From Lates calcarifer (taxonomy: Eukaryota; Chordata; Actinopteri; Centropomidae): 64,000 nt of DNA. Of this stretch, positions 36,093 to 48,789 are shown in pieces. Positions within the stretch are counted from its first letter, which is position 1. The number at the start of each line of letters is the position of its first letter. The notes under the pieces are model-generated. The model saw only the letters and a program-made list of their open reading frames with translations, did not search any database and was not told the DNA's origin. Position numbers and translations under genes: made by a program. The stretch lies in the NCBI RefSeq assembly GCF_001640805.2, contig NC_066844.1:6856843-6920842 (forward strand), in the 5' to 3' direction.

Positions 36093-39000
36093 TAATTTAC
36101 TATTTATGCCTGATGTAACTCTAGCTTCTGGTTATAGATTGGTACCGGAATGCAGTATAGTGCTGCACAATATGATACTGAAAATGGCAAAGCAGAAGCA
36201 ATAGAATAAAACCCCAGGTAAAACTAAGCAAATAGAACCAAATGTTCTCTATTAGAGCAGTGACAGAATCTGAGCACTTGGGTTTAGGGGCTGAAAAGCA
36301 TATCAGTGACAGATGACAAACTTCGTTCAGTGTATTGCACAAACTGTATTGCAGTTTTCTGATTTTCCTGCTCGAGAATTAAGCCATTACCTGCAGCAAG
36401 TTTGATCCACCCTATTGATGCATCCTTTTTAAGGCTCATTTCAGTCATTTTTTTCTTTGAGTAGAAACACAGTGGCAGCCTCTTCTAAAGCTCTCCAGTG
36501 CAGCTTGGCCCTGCTCCCTCCGTTTATTTTCCTCAGTGCAGCCTTCCTCTACCTTCCTATTGATCTGCTGTGCAGCATCAACATGCTGGAGTGTCAATTA
36601 GAGAGCCCCTCCTGCCCATCTGTGAGAGGAGAGCTACAGCATCTCTAAAAGTTTCCCTGGCTGGCTTCGTCACCCAGCAGCTGCTCAGGTCTCAGAAGAT
36701 GAAGAGAGGAATCATCTGTTGAAATAAATATACATATTTCAGATATGTCCTTGTTTGTATTTATAATGTTCCTTGTGCAGCACTGATTGGACTGTAAAAT
36801 GCTTGGGCTAGAGCTGTGAAATTTGTAATGCGAAGTGATAAAAAAATATGAGCGAGTATAGAGGTGGAGTGACTGGTCTGCAGAACACATTCTTCAGCTT
36901 CAAAGAGAACATGTTTTAAGTTTTTTTTCAGGTGAAGTGCATTTGTAAGGGCAGGTGGGCTGAGGAGAGTGGAAGGGACACATTTTTCTCAGTGAAAAGA
37001 GATCCTGCTTGTAGCATTGTTACTCTAAGCAACCAGAGTCTGCAGTATTTTTTGTTCACAGATCTTTCTGGACCACATCTTTCCCAATGACTGCTATTTA
37101 TATTCTGTTAAAACACAAACTGTCTCCAAAACTCCTTGAAATATCAACAGACTGTTTCAACACTTCCTAAATATCAAAATTGTCTGTACACTTGAAAACT
37201 AGTCTTGGTGACAGATGTGTAGGCGAAGCGAGACCGGGTACAATGTAAAACAACACCCACACTGTGTCTTCCTGTGCACATTCAAAATCATAGTTTTATT
37301 TGATGATATTTCAGTCAGGAACTATCATTAAGTTGAGTTTTCTATCGTACAGAAAGTAAACAGTCAAAGTCTTTGACTTGATTGTAAACAGGCATGTTTT
37401 GGTGTTATCAGAATTGAGGTGTTTCTGTAGATTCAGTTGCTGCTGTAGCTTGCGAGGCCATATAACAATGCACACATATTTGCCTGAAGGTTATTGTATG
37501 GCCTTTTGAAATGAATGCATAGTCCATTCCGAAATATGCTTCTGCACCTGAGGAAAGGTTGTTCTCCTGATATGAATCTCCAGTAATTCCTGCAGCTGCC
37601 TTTGACATTTTGTCGCTGGTAAGCATTTTTGTTGTTTCTATCAAGTATCTGTTGTACATTGTTTATTGAGGTGCGCCATCACGGGGCTGATTTGTAAATA
37701 TACACACATTTGTAGCTTGTTTTCTTGCGTTCATTGCAGTTATTCAAAAGCAAACCAAAACTGAGAAATTTACATTGTGTCAGGTGTGAAAATTGTTAAA
37801 TGAACCACAGCATTGAGTCTGTGTTATGTACAATATATTACAGCTGCATTCTGATAATAAGCTATACACTCATAATGCTGATAATGTGTAACCTGATTTC
37901 ACTGAGTATGCTAATACTGCACTTTCAATCCAGGTTACTACATCACCATATGTCATGTTGAATAAAACTCTGGAGGGTGGCCTGTCCTAACCCCAGTGCT
38001 TGATTAAAATGGGATTCATAGGTTTCAACAGAGTGATGGTAGTTTCTGAAATGATTTATTCAGAGGATACTGGCAGCCCACCCTGAATGCACTGAGATCT
38101 TTCAGATTACAGAATGAAATTATCTACAGCCTGGTCAAAGAGGGAACACTGTAAGATATTCATCTGGAACAAGACAAAACAAGCTGATTAACATGATAAT
38201 GCTTGATGTAATCTTGTGAAGTGTAAGATCTCTTTCTTTCTGTTGCATGCAAGATTCGCCTTCAGATGGGCTGGCTGTTTTTCAGCACTGAAAGAAACAT
38301 ATGAACCGTCTCCCCACCAGCTCTTCTTTGTATAAACATGAAATTTGACGACATCTGTCTTGAAATCTGCAGTCTTGTAGAACGGTTTCTTATGTAAACT
38401 CTTCAATGTTTACAACTGTACAGTTTTTTTTTCCCCTTTTGCCTATCTATACAATGATGTGTTGTTGGCAGCAGCAGCAACAGCTCTCACTGCCTTCCTC
38501 TCAGTGTTTGCTCTGATGTTAGATATGCCGGTGCATGGTTTGTATTTGGTTACAAGGGGCTAAGGTGAATTGGCTGGCTTTCCAGTTGTCATCTGCTCTG
38601 CAGCAGTTAAAGTGGACCTGCAGTGAATCAACTCTGAAAAATTACTTCTCACTCAGTAGGAGATAGTTGGGTGTATTCAAAGGACCTTGTCACTTCCAAT
38701 ATGCTCTCAATGAATCTCAGCCGTTGCCGATCGAAGGCTTCAACCCACTCCGCTGGAAAACCAATGTCTACAGCCCTGTTCTGCGACTGTGTGGTGGTAG
38801 ATTGTTCCTTCAGAGCCTATTACAGCTTCAGGAATGAACGGGGTGTAGATATGTACATACAAGATAGCTTGTAGTGGCATATTTTCTGTCTGTCAGGCAT
38901 GAATTGTGTGTGTGAGTGTGTGTGTCAGAGGAAGGAGGAAAAAAAAGAAGCTGTGTACCTGGCCAGCTTGTTTACAACACTTAAATCTGTACGGAATCTG

Positions 39001-40149
39001 CATCCAATAACCCTCACAGCAGCTAAACAATAAGCTAAGGCACATCAAAACAGATTTAGCTAGCTACAACTTCTATCACAGAGCTAAAAATAAGGTTTTA
39101 GGCTTGAGGTTATCAACGTATTGAAGCTATATATTTCTATATGTGCTCGGTATGTGTAGAATATTTCTATCCCTTCATGATCCAGATGATATTTCAGTCA
39201 TGTTTTGAAAAATGTGCAATGAAAATGTGCAATATCTTCTGCTGTGTTAATGACTGCTTAGAATAGGAGCACGTTTTTTTTAAGGTGGATATTTTTCTTG
39301 TTGCCTACTTTGGTTATAAAAGCTGCTCTCCATCTGTAATGGCATAATTACAATTTCAGACTCATTTCTCAGACCTTACCCCTGTTGGTTTGTTGTACTT
39401 TTTTCCCTGCAAGGCACAGACTTAGACATACCCAAGAGATCTGAAATCCACATATGAATTCCCTAGTAAGAAGAAATACCTAGGTAATGTTGGAGTGGTC
39501 CATTTGGTACAAAGAGATATCAGCTTTATCAGTAGCTTTTTAGGTCCTTTTGAACTTCCATTTAAACCCTTAATGTTTCTAATGATTTGACAGGCTTTGA
39601 AGAAGTATGTGATGCAGCAGCAATGGAGATACATTTTCTGGAAAATAATAATTTCATAGCAAAGTCGCACAGAATGACAACCTGCTGCTGCCATTACTAC
39701 CTTCAATGCCAACAGCACAGCCTTGGTGCTGGAACCGTAAAACAGTCGGTGCTTGTTCAGTTTGTCAGTTTGATGTAAAATCAACAGCAGGAGTGGGACG
39801 TGCAATAGTCCAAGAATGTCAAATTATTGTGACAGAGGCGGAGAGCGTCTGCTGACAAGGTTGATAGGTAAAATGAAGCACGTGGGATATGACTCTCAGC
39901 CCTGTCGACCTTGAGAGTCCATGGCAACCTTTTGAATTCAAAGCGGTAGACGTAGGTTGATTGTATAAAAGAGCGAAATGAGTTTGAAAGCAGAACTGTC
40001 TCTTCATTCCACATATAATGCTACAGTAAAAAGCTTATTATTTTATTTTTTTAAAAGAGGCACACTCTCATACCAGTACAAATCCATTTGCCTTTTTTTC
40101 TGTTTTCTCTGCCCACTGTCTCACTACTCTTCTCTTTTTCATCTTTCAG

Positions 40150-40637
40150 GAATTCACTCTGAAGCCTGTGGACCTAAGCAGGCCTGAGGGCTCTGACATA
40201 TACCAAATCCCTGCCCAGGGGAACAGGGGAGATTAAAAACTTCTGATTGAGGTGGAGAGGAAAGAGACACACAGAGAAGGAGGGAGAGACAGAGAGAAAA
40301 AGCTTATCATTCACCTTTGTTCTTTCTAATGCCCCAAGTGAAGGATCTCCATAGGCAAGTCTGTGAATAACAGCAGACACAAGAGCAGCTGCCCACCACT
40401 GTGGTCAGATGATGGAGTGAGGGAGTGAAAGAGGAGAAGAGAGCAGGATTACATCCTGTGAAAGAGCCAAGCTCATATTCTGCATTAATTGAATGCCTGG
40501 GAGAGAGGAGAGACATGAGAGGAAACCTTTTTTGTGCCAACTGCTTCAAGAGGTATTGCAATTAACCCTCTGGCCATCATAAAATAGTACCTGGCTTCTG
40601 TTGTTTTCCGATTGCTGGGTTTGGTTGCACGGCGTGG
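40150..40637 (+). other. grm4: grm4 5' leader within the start-codon exon, with upstream ORFs
   Basis: An excellent acceptor, with a polypyrimidine tract at about 40088-40146 and CAG at 40147-40149, opens this exon. The leader is purine-rich (AGAGAGGAGAG runs). It contains at least four short upstream ORFs: 40329-40370 (14 codons with stop), 40409-40420 (ATGATGGAGTGA), 40493-40582 (30 codons) and the overlapping 40515-40565. All end before the main start. The main frame has an in-frame TAA at 40563-40565. Such leaders often lower initiation at the main AUG, but that is inference here. Confidence 0.75.
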
Positions 40638-41204
40638 ATGTGTGCTCAGGCCATGGTCATGTTTCAACCCCTGGCGTGTAGACCGGATCGGACCGGCTGT
40701 CAACGAAACAGCCTGTTTCTGCCGCTGCTGCTGCTGCTGCTTCTCCACAGCTCCCTCAAGGCCACTCAGGCTGCTAAACCCAAAGGACCCGGACACACAC
40801 ATTTGAACTCCATCCGCATCGATGGGGATATCTCCTTAGGTGGGCTCTTCCCAGTACACGCCAGGGGCCACGATGGCAAGCCATGTGGGGAGCTGAAGAA
40901 GGAGAAGGGCATACACAGACTGGAGGCCATGCTCTTTGCCCTTGACCGCATCAATAACGACAATAACCTGCTGCCCAACATCACTCTGGGAGCGCGCATC
41001 TTGGACACCTGTTCCAGGGACACTCACGCCTTGGAGCAGTCGCTCACCTTCGTGCAGGCTCTGATCGAGAAGGACGGGACTGACGTCAAGTGTCTGGGTG
41101 GGGGAGCACCCATCATCACAAAACCTGAGAGGGTTGTGGGCGTCATTGGAGCCTCCTCCAGCTCTGTCTCCATCATGGTGGCCAACATACTGCGTCTGTT
41201 TAAG
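40638..41204 (+). CDS. grm4: grm4 (mGlu4) first coding exon
   Basis: Encodes the first 189 residues of metabotropic glutamate receptor 4, a class C, group III, Gi/o-coupled presynaptic receptor. Residues 1-45 are an N-terminal extension and a leucine-rich signal peptide (core around residues 26-38, from a CTG run). The mature part starts near [20 protein letters not shown]. Lobe I of the Venus-flytrap domain follows. It has the [20 protein letters not shown] stretch, whose Lys90 and Arg94 correspond to the glutamate-contacting Lys74 and Arg78 of human mGlu4. Cys83 and Cys125 match the lobe I disulfide pair. NIT at 114 is a glycosylation site. [15 protein letters not shown] supplies ligand-binding serines. 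It fits mGlu4 better than mGlu7 or mGlu8 ([23 protein letters not shown]). Met6 (CCATGG context) or Met8 could also start translation. The exon ends CTGTTTAAG, then donor GTAAGA. Ligand lobe II, the cysteine-rich domain and the 7TM are in later exons. Confidence 0.95.
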
Positions 41205-42427
41205 GTAAGACATTGGCACAGTTTGTTTGATTTGACTCTCCGCTTCTTTGTTTGTATGAAATGCACAGAACAAAGAGCAGGAGATGTGCTTGCTGAAAAC
41301 TGTTATTTGTGATGATTTCGCTTCATTGATTCTCTTATATATTTGTTTGAATAATTAATAACACTGGCTGAAGAACAACATGAGCTGCTGAGCGGTGTGA
41401 GAGAACACTATGTGTAAGATATCTGCTGCCACACTATGGACACTTTCATAACTTAAGAGAGGAGATCCCTTGGTAAATCTCATCACTCTGACTATTGCCC
41501 TGGAGGAGTTGGTTGCTAAGCAGTGAGAGGTATTGCCTGTCACAATACAGGGGTGATTAATAGGATACTACTTGATTTCATTTTTAGCCCATAGCCTTTC
41601 CTCCAATCAGTTTGTTGTTTACATCTGCTCACACTATGGAAAAAATATGTTCCGCTCATGGACGTTTGGACACTTGATGAATTATTTAACACATTTTTTT
41701 TCTATCCAGCAAACCATAGCAAGCATAATAGCTCTTTCTAGCTCCTTTACTGAAGGTTTGAGTGCTATTTACTGCTTGGCTCACTGCAAAATAATACCCC
41801 TTTCTTTGACTTTAGAAAGAATTAGTTTTTATAAAGTACTGTCGTGTGTTTGAACTTGTTTCATGGACAATTACACATTTTAGCACACATACAACTCCAA
41901 TCACTTTCAGTGGGACCTGCAAGGTAGTGGCTTATTTAAATTCTGTGGTAATTAGAATGAGCGATTCTTCCTCAGATAACACTCAGACTTCAAAACCAAC
42001 TTCAAAATGCATTTCAGATCCTCTGTGTTAAAAAGCTGATTATAATCCTGACTCCAAAGTTTTCCTTCACCTTGATCTCGCATGAAAATTAATGTCTAAT
42101 TCAAACAATATTCCCTCTTGTCTTGTTTATAAGTACTGCGAGGTCAGGTGTTGACTAGGTCACAAAACTATCCCTGCAGCTGAATAAGTGTTTTTCCTCA
42201 GCAGGCAAAGTGTTTGCTGTCATCAGACTGGGTTTTAACTTTTGACTACTGACTGTATTTTGATAAGGCTGCCACTTAAATGTTGATAATTTGAATCTCA
42301 TCAAAGCATCAAAGCATCTGCCTTATTTTTTTTTACTGCATTATTGTACACAGAGCAACACAGAATAACAGTGTAGCAGGCTACAGCGTTCTCAAAATAT
42401 AGACATAATGGAAATAGAAGGGTGATA

Positions 42428-43138
42428 TAGACGTTTAATTGGTTGATTAATCAATTACTTGATCAGCAGAAAATTAATTGGCAACTACTTTATCAATTAA
42501 AGGTGCTGAATGTATATTTTTGCTGTTGCTACATAGCCATTGTTAGCATTAACAGCTGTTCACTTCAACCATCATGGCATTTACAACACAATAGGTTAGA
42601 AAACAGCCCCTGGGCAGTGCTACTTCTCTCATGTTAGACTGAGGGCAGACTGGACACTACAGTCACTCCCTATCACAAAGTAGTATTATGAGACTGAATG
42701 GGCTGGAGCTAGCTGGTTAGCATGTAGTAGAAGAAGAGATGTGATGGGAATAGAAGCAAAGCAAGAATTAACACTGCTGTTGTTTTACACCACTGGAGCC
42801 AACTCTTGGCGAGTAAAGTGTAATGCTGAACTTGCAAAGTTTCTTCAAGACTGGTAAGTGAACAGCTGTTAATTGTAACCTTGGCTATGTAGCAATAGCA
42901 AAAATTTACATGTAGCACATTCACTAGTTACAAATTCTGTGTCTTTTGTCATGAATGAATTAACATCTTTATGTTTTGGAGTGTTGTTTGGACAACGACA
43001 AGCCTTCTGAAGATGTGATCATGGAGTCAGGGATATTTTCAGACATTTTATACACCAATAAATTCATCAAAAAATAAATAAATAAAGGGCTGAGTGATCA
43101 GTGATGAAAATAATCTTAAGTTGCCGCCACAGGTGGTG
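42428..43138 (+). repeat. TTAATCGATTA-type MITE family copy interrupted by another MITE
   Basis: The left part (about 42428-42497) contains GACGTTTAATTGGTTGATTA and AATCAATTACTTGATCAGCA. The right part (about 42925-43138) contains CATCTTTATGTTTTGGAGTG, TGTTTGGACAACGACAAG, TTCTGAAGATGTGATCATGG, GACATTTTATACACCAATAA and GATGAAAATAATCTTAAGTT. The two parts are in the order seen in uninterrupted copies such as 35765-36092. The element at 42498-42924 separates them. Confidence 0.6.
42498..42924. mobile_element. MITE with long terminal inverted repeats
   Basis: The left arm (about 42498-42566) reads AAAGGTGCTGAATGTATATT, then TTTGCTGTTGCTACATAGCC and ATTAACAGCTGTTCACTT. The right arm (about 42855-42924), read on the other strand, gives GTGCTACATGTAAATTTTTG, then CTATTGCTACATAGCC and AATTAACAGCTGTTCACTT. 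The arms are about 70 bp and roughly 80 percent alike by eye. The interior has no transposase. Exact ends and the target duplication are uncertain. Confidence 0.75.
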
Positions 43139-46100
43139 GAAATTGAAGGCAGAGCATCATCGGAATGCCTGTCCTGTTTTTTCACCCTTGTTTCTGTTGG
43201 TCCTCTCCAACGCTCTCAGCCCCAGTGCCAAATGCTAGACTGTTACTGAACCAGACTGGACTTTGGCACTGCTTCCTCTACTGCCTTCTGGTATGATCAA
43301 GACTATACCATCTATGCCAGCACCATGCAGGAGAGATTCTCTGCAGTGCAATGCAATATTATTACTGAGCTGTGATTAGGGCATACTTTTTGTTTTGTCG
43401 CAGAAATCTGGTGTTTTCGCGTCACAGATGATGATTGTGTTTGATGTGAGTAAAGTGAATAAAATGTCAGTCTTGAGGTAAAACATGAGACTTGACATGT
43501 AAGCTGTTATACTTAGGGGAGTTTAGTGTGGGCTGGTTTGTCTGTAGGTGTGCTGTGCTGTAGTGTAATTGGGCAGAGGCCATGAATACTATAGCATTAG
43601 CCATAATTTTAGTTAAGGAATATTGATTCTTTAATATTACAACAAAAAGCAGGAAACCTCTCCCTGATTGTAATGTAGTATCAGTCCAGATTGATGGGTT
43701 AATTGGGAAAACTCAGATTTGGGTAGAGCCCTAGTTTTTTTGTGAGGTTTTATTTAGATTTTTTGTGCTTTTTTGTGTATTAGTTAATCTAATACTCCAC
43801 AGCAACAGCCTGCAGTCTATGTATGATTTGATAATCTCCCTGATTCCAGATTCTTTAAACCACATGGGCTGTATGGTGCTTGTTGAGGCCCCCAGCATTA
43901 CTCTGAGTGAACCCAGTGTGACAACACATACACACGCTTAAGTTTAGTGCATCATTTATATGTTCTTTTGTATAAATGCAAGTCTTTTCTTTAGCTTGTG
44001 TATGTGTCTATGCATGGGTGTGTGTTGCATATACCTGCTGATACACACAGTTGAGCATGCAAAGCCCTGTGCATTATCTCTATATTTCTTTCTGTCTCCC
44101 ACACATAAAATATGCGGTTATGCATGCTCACACAGGTAGGAGTCGGTGTGGGCCACAGTAATGAGCGTCTCCAGCAGTGCGTTCTTGATCCCACTCTCAC
44201 ATGGAAGCTTCAAATCCTTCGTCATTAGCACAGTGCTCATTCCCTCTTCATTAATGCACGTAAAAGCGCTGTCCTTGCATATTTAATTTGGATTTCTCTG
44301 ATCTCCTTTCTCTTTATCCTCAATGTATATATTAGCAATCCCCTCTTCTTCTGTTTTACATTCAGACAGCTGGAGGTTAAGAAAGCAGCTCCAGCTCAGA
44401 CAGCAAGTTGAGCGGATCAACATAGTGAGATTTTACCAGTTCATCTTCAGTTACTCTCACCTAGGCCTCTGAGTCACGCTATTGAAAATCAAACACCTTC
44501 CGAGGCAGTTGCCAATCAATCAACATCCACTCTAATTGAATAACAGTCATTACAACAATCAAAAAAGAGAGTAAGCTCCTGACATGATGTAAAGCAGTCT
44601 GGTCAGTTACATAGATTAAACAGTAAACCTTTAATGGAGAGTGGTGTGTGGACATTTAGGCGGGGTCTTGAGTTATGGCTTCCTAGGGATCCACAGGTCA
44701 GTCAGATGTCAGCTGGTTCCCCTAGTTCTGATGGACCTTGCTGATGGCCCCGGAAGGTTTTAACTTTACAGCCGTCTCATAACACGCCCTGCGCCAGCAA
44801 GACATTTGCTGCATGATCTAGCATGTAGAGAGAGGAGGGGCAACCAGGTCTACTAGCACTGCGGCTAGACATAAATGTTTGCTTTAAATGGAGACAACGC
44901 ATGCACACAAGTACCAACTCAGCATACTAATGAAGACAGGCATGCAGACATGCGCATCACCGTATGCTTGTCCAACCACACACACCATATGCGCAGCTAC
45001 ACCACTCAAACACATAACATGTACATAAACACTTGACACGAGCATACACAAAAGCAATCAAGCACATTTGCACGCAAACCACTTTAAATCCCAGCAGCAG
45101 CAACCACCCTGGTGTAGTTAGCAGGTTTACAGAAAAGTGTTTCCTCAGCACTCAGCTGCATACAGATGTGGTCCAGAGCAGCTTGATGAATATTTTACTC
45201 CAACCTTATGCAACGGTAACACAGGGACCAGGAGCTGCAGCTCAAGAACATTTTGGTGTAGTTCACTGTGAAGTGGGAGCTGCTGTGACAAGCAGTCGGG
45301 GAAAAGATAATTCATGATCACAGATGAGCTATGTCAGATGATTACATTATTCATTTGCGTAGCAGATGTGCTCGTAAAGTTGACACACATCACCTACAAC
45401 ACAGTTTCTACTACCTGGTCTGTCCCTCTCAATTACAGTGTTTATCTCAAGAGGAGGTCCTGTCAGGGGTTTGCTTTTTGGCTCAACTGTAGCAAAAGTT
45501 GGCTCTCATTCAGCGAAAAAGAAAAAGTATTGTTATAAATTTCATTTGTTTCATTCTGTGGTGCACATGAGTAGCACAAGAGAAGAGGCAGTGACCCAAG
45601 AATAAGAAGCTCAGAGCGTTCTAGCATTTAATGCTCACTGGAAAGCATTTTGCTGGCTCCTTGGTCTGACATTACAGCTGACTGCTGGCTGGACAAACCA
45701 TCTCACATTCACTGAAGTGGCTAGTTTCAGTAGCATGGGGACCACCGAAGAGTAAAAAAATGATCCATTTAGAAGAAGACACGTAGAAGAAAATGATGTT
45801 TCATGCAAGAGCACACAGGCCTTCACCATCCCACTCATTCTGAGATTTTCCCTTACTCTATAGTTCATGCTCTTGCTTCTAAGTTTTCACATTGGAAACA
45901 CAGAAGCTGACTCACTGAGTTATTGTTTATAAATCTTATCAACTGTATTGTAATGGCAAATCATGTACCTGGGATTTTATAAAGGTCTCATGATCATTTT
46001 TTTTTTTTTTCACATTTGATTCAGACCATTGCTGCTGCTCCCACATGGCATCGCCTAAATTAATGTCAGGCAGTTTAATTGGTCTCAACCCCCAAAACTG

Positions 46101-46393
46101 TCAACAAAAAATAAAGCAAATAATATTTAGTGCTGGATAAACACCATAGATATGAATAGTTGATTAGAGATGGCCCTCAGCTGCCACTTCTGAGCCTCAT
46201 TTTCTCATGAATTCTTGTGGGATTTTTGCACAAGAGCATTGCTGGTTAAAGCTTGTGAATAATGAACATGAATGTGTTGAATAATACATTTTAAGGCAGA
46301 TTAGAAATAATGTATATACTGTTGATTATTTCAAGTACTGTAATCTAATACACTGAACCAGTGCATGTCAGATTTAAGTAACAATTCTTGGCA

Positions 46394-46408
46394 TTTTTTT
46401 TTTTTTTT
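46394..46408. repeat. Poly-T tract
   Basis: About 15 T residues between GGCA and GACAAATG; no associated retroposon body recognised. Confidence 0.8.
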
Positions 46409-48789
46409 GACAAATGTGACGTATCTTTACCTGATAGATGTTGGGAAGAGAAACACATTTTGCATATGAAAAGGACATGTTTCAGACAACCTTTTAAAAA
46501 AATCAGATTCACAGTCTGAAGTTGCTAATGTTTGCTTTTACTGCTGTGTTTGCCACTCATCTCTGAGTGTATGTGTGGGGGTGGGGAGGGTAGTCACGGG
46601 GAATCACTTTTAGTAAAGCTGTCATTACATGACAGCTCATAAGGTAAAAACTATCAGTGTCGATCTCATTCAGAGTGTATGCATACAGCGGAAACCTAGC
46701 CGCACACCAAACCGTGAGGACCATGGCAGATATCATTAGCAGCTGACAGCCGCTTTCATGATTCCTTGAATGCACAAGTTGATCCATTCGGCAGCTGTTT
46801 TGTGGTCAAAGCTCCACCACATCCCTCTTTCCCAGAGGTGCTCACCATCTGCTTTGTTGCAACCTCTTTTAGCAAGTTAATGGTTATTTCCCTCCGGGTG
46901 ATACTCTGCTTCTGTAAACATTTTAGCTTCAGACCAGTTTGGTAAAGTCTGTTAGTTGTTAGATTGGTCATGTACCTCTTCTCTCCTTGCCAATAGAACA
47001 TTTGAGCAAATCTATACATTTACACGCTTTTTGTGTTGATTTGAAAAACAGTTCCATCCTCTCTAAGTGTGTTAACCTTGCTTTCAAATTTTTATTTCTG
47101 TCCATGTTTTTCTGGATGTATAAAAGGGATTTTAAGTTTGACAGTCCGTGAAATCTAGCATGAGCGGTTTTATTTTATATGGCACTTACTCATTTTCTTT
47201 ACACTGAGTTTCATCACTGCTTGGTTGAAAATTAGTCACCCAGTTTATTGCATTTCAACATTGTGGTTGCCCACACTTTTAAAGACTCTGGAACAACCTG
47301 ATAAATAGCACAGGCGATAATATGGTTTCTTTTTATGGTAGTCAATCCTTCAGTATCTGGCACATTTCTTTTAATTTTAACCCTGTAATGACCCTGGCAT
47401 GGTGAGTTCTTAAAACGAGCAAAAACTGGTTTATGTCACCAAATTTCATGCTTCATCTCGCCTTGTTCTGATGCCTTTTTGTTCGCCTATAAACCTTCCA
47501 GTGACACAGTAGAGTGACGGCCCTGTGTCACAATTGATTTAGCAGCTCGTTTGGGGGAATGACAGCTAAATCAAGATAAACTAGTATCAGCCCATTGAGG
47601 CATCTCACTTCAACCGAACCCACTCATGCAGTGAGCCAGCGACGATACGATTGTTCACATTGAGTGCGTCACTGTGAAGCCATTAAAGTTTGTTTTCTTC
47701 TTTTCAGTTGTTGTATTTTAATTCCATGCACAACAAGGTGACATGTTTGAACTTTAGTCATAAGTGTAATGAAATCAATTTGTTATGTACTATGTGGTTC
47801 GTGCAATTTGTTGCTGCTGCAGACACATATTAGTGTGACAATGCTCCGTAATTTACAGAAGTACATTCAAGTCACACTTTGAAAAAAGTGCCATTACTGT
47901 TAGATTCACTTATAGCTTTCAGTATAAGAACATTTCCATTGAGAATATATTACATTCTTTATTAGATAGGAGACTGGCCTGTATCATTATTGCATCAAGA
48001 AGGGAGGCTGCAACACAAATGGAAAGATAGTATAGGACATTGTTACTTTGTAATTTTAAAATGAGAGCCATTTTGGCCGGAGTACTGTAAGTCATTGTGG
48101 GAGCTGCAGATAATAATCCTCCTCAGTTCAGGGAGGTGATATTTTTCCATTTTCTGTATTTTCCTAAGCCATGTTTTTTTTCCCCCCACCCTCGTCTGCC
48201 CTGTCTGTCCTCCAACTACTCCATTAACAAAATGCTGACTGTTCCATTGTGCAGCTATTAAGCCAACACTTTCTTTCTCCATTTTCTTGATATTTAATAC
48301 ACTTTAATAATATAGATCTGTCTCAGTTTTTGATTTTGATCAGTCAGGAATTATTACACTTGGTAACCCAGTGGTCTGTGACTACCAGTGGGGCTTCAGC
48401 GTCATCCATGTCATTTCATTCTGGTCATGCACACACTACCTGCACCTGCAAGGCTCTGTCTCTCTCAACATATGAAAGGGGTATTTTGTGAAAAGTGTTT
48501 TTTTTTTCTCTGATTTGTCCAAATCCTAAATCATAGCCCCCCAAAATTTCAGGCTTTCACAGAATGATGATAGATCTGTTCCTAAGCCATTTCCTGCAGG
48601 TCTTCTGAGCTGTATGAAGATATTGGGTAGTTTGATACTATCTATGTGGATGTAGATTCATGTCAATGTCAATGGTTCTCACTTCCAATCTTCATCCCTG
48701 GCCACTTATGAGTTCATAACTGGACTACCACTTTATAACTGGAATAACTTGAATAATTTGTCTTAGTACCAGATGTTTAAAATTCTGTA

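Larger units (their letters stand above)
9971..40149 (+). other. grm4: Probable grm4 intron 1 (about 30 kb)
   Basis: It is bounded by GTAAGT at 9971 and a long pyrimidine tract ending CTTTCAG at 40149. Inside I see no exon that resembles a known protein. The recognisable content is repetitive: a nested hAT/MITE complex at 14.8-18.8 kb, a GATA tract at 17.3 kb and a possible SINE head at 19.4 kb. There is an L2 tail, a SINE and a third repeat at 25.9-26.8 kb, and further MITE copies between 31 and 36 kb. The remaining stretches (about 10-14 kb, 19.5-25.8 kb, 26.8-31 kb and 36.1-40.1 kb) are unremarkable AT-rich intronic sequence. The left boundary depends on the inferred first exon. Confidence 0.5.

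Noticed and set aside
40638..41312. A 224-residue single-exon protein reading past 41204
   Set aside because: The coding match to mGlu4 stops exactly at LFK before a GTAAGA donor. The last 35 residues are intron read-through with no similarity to the family.
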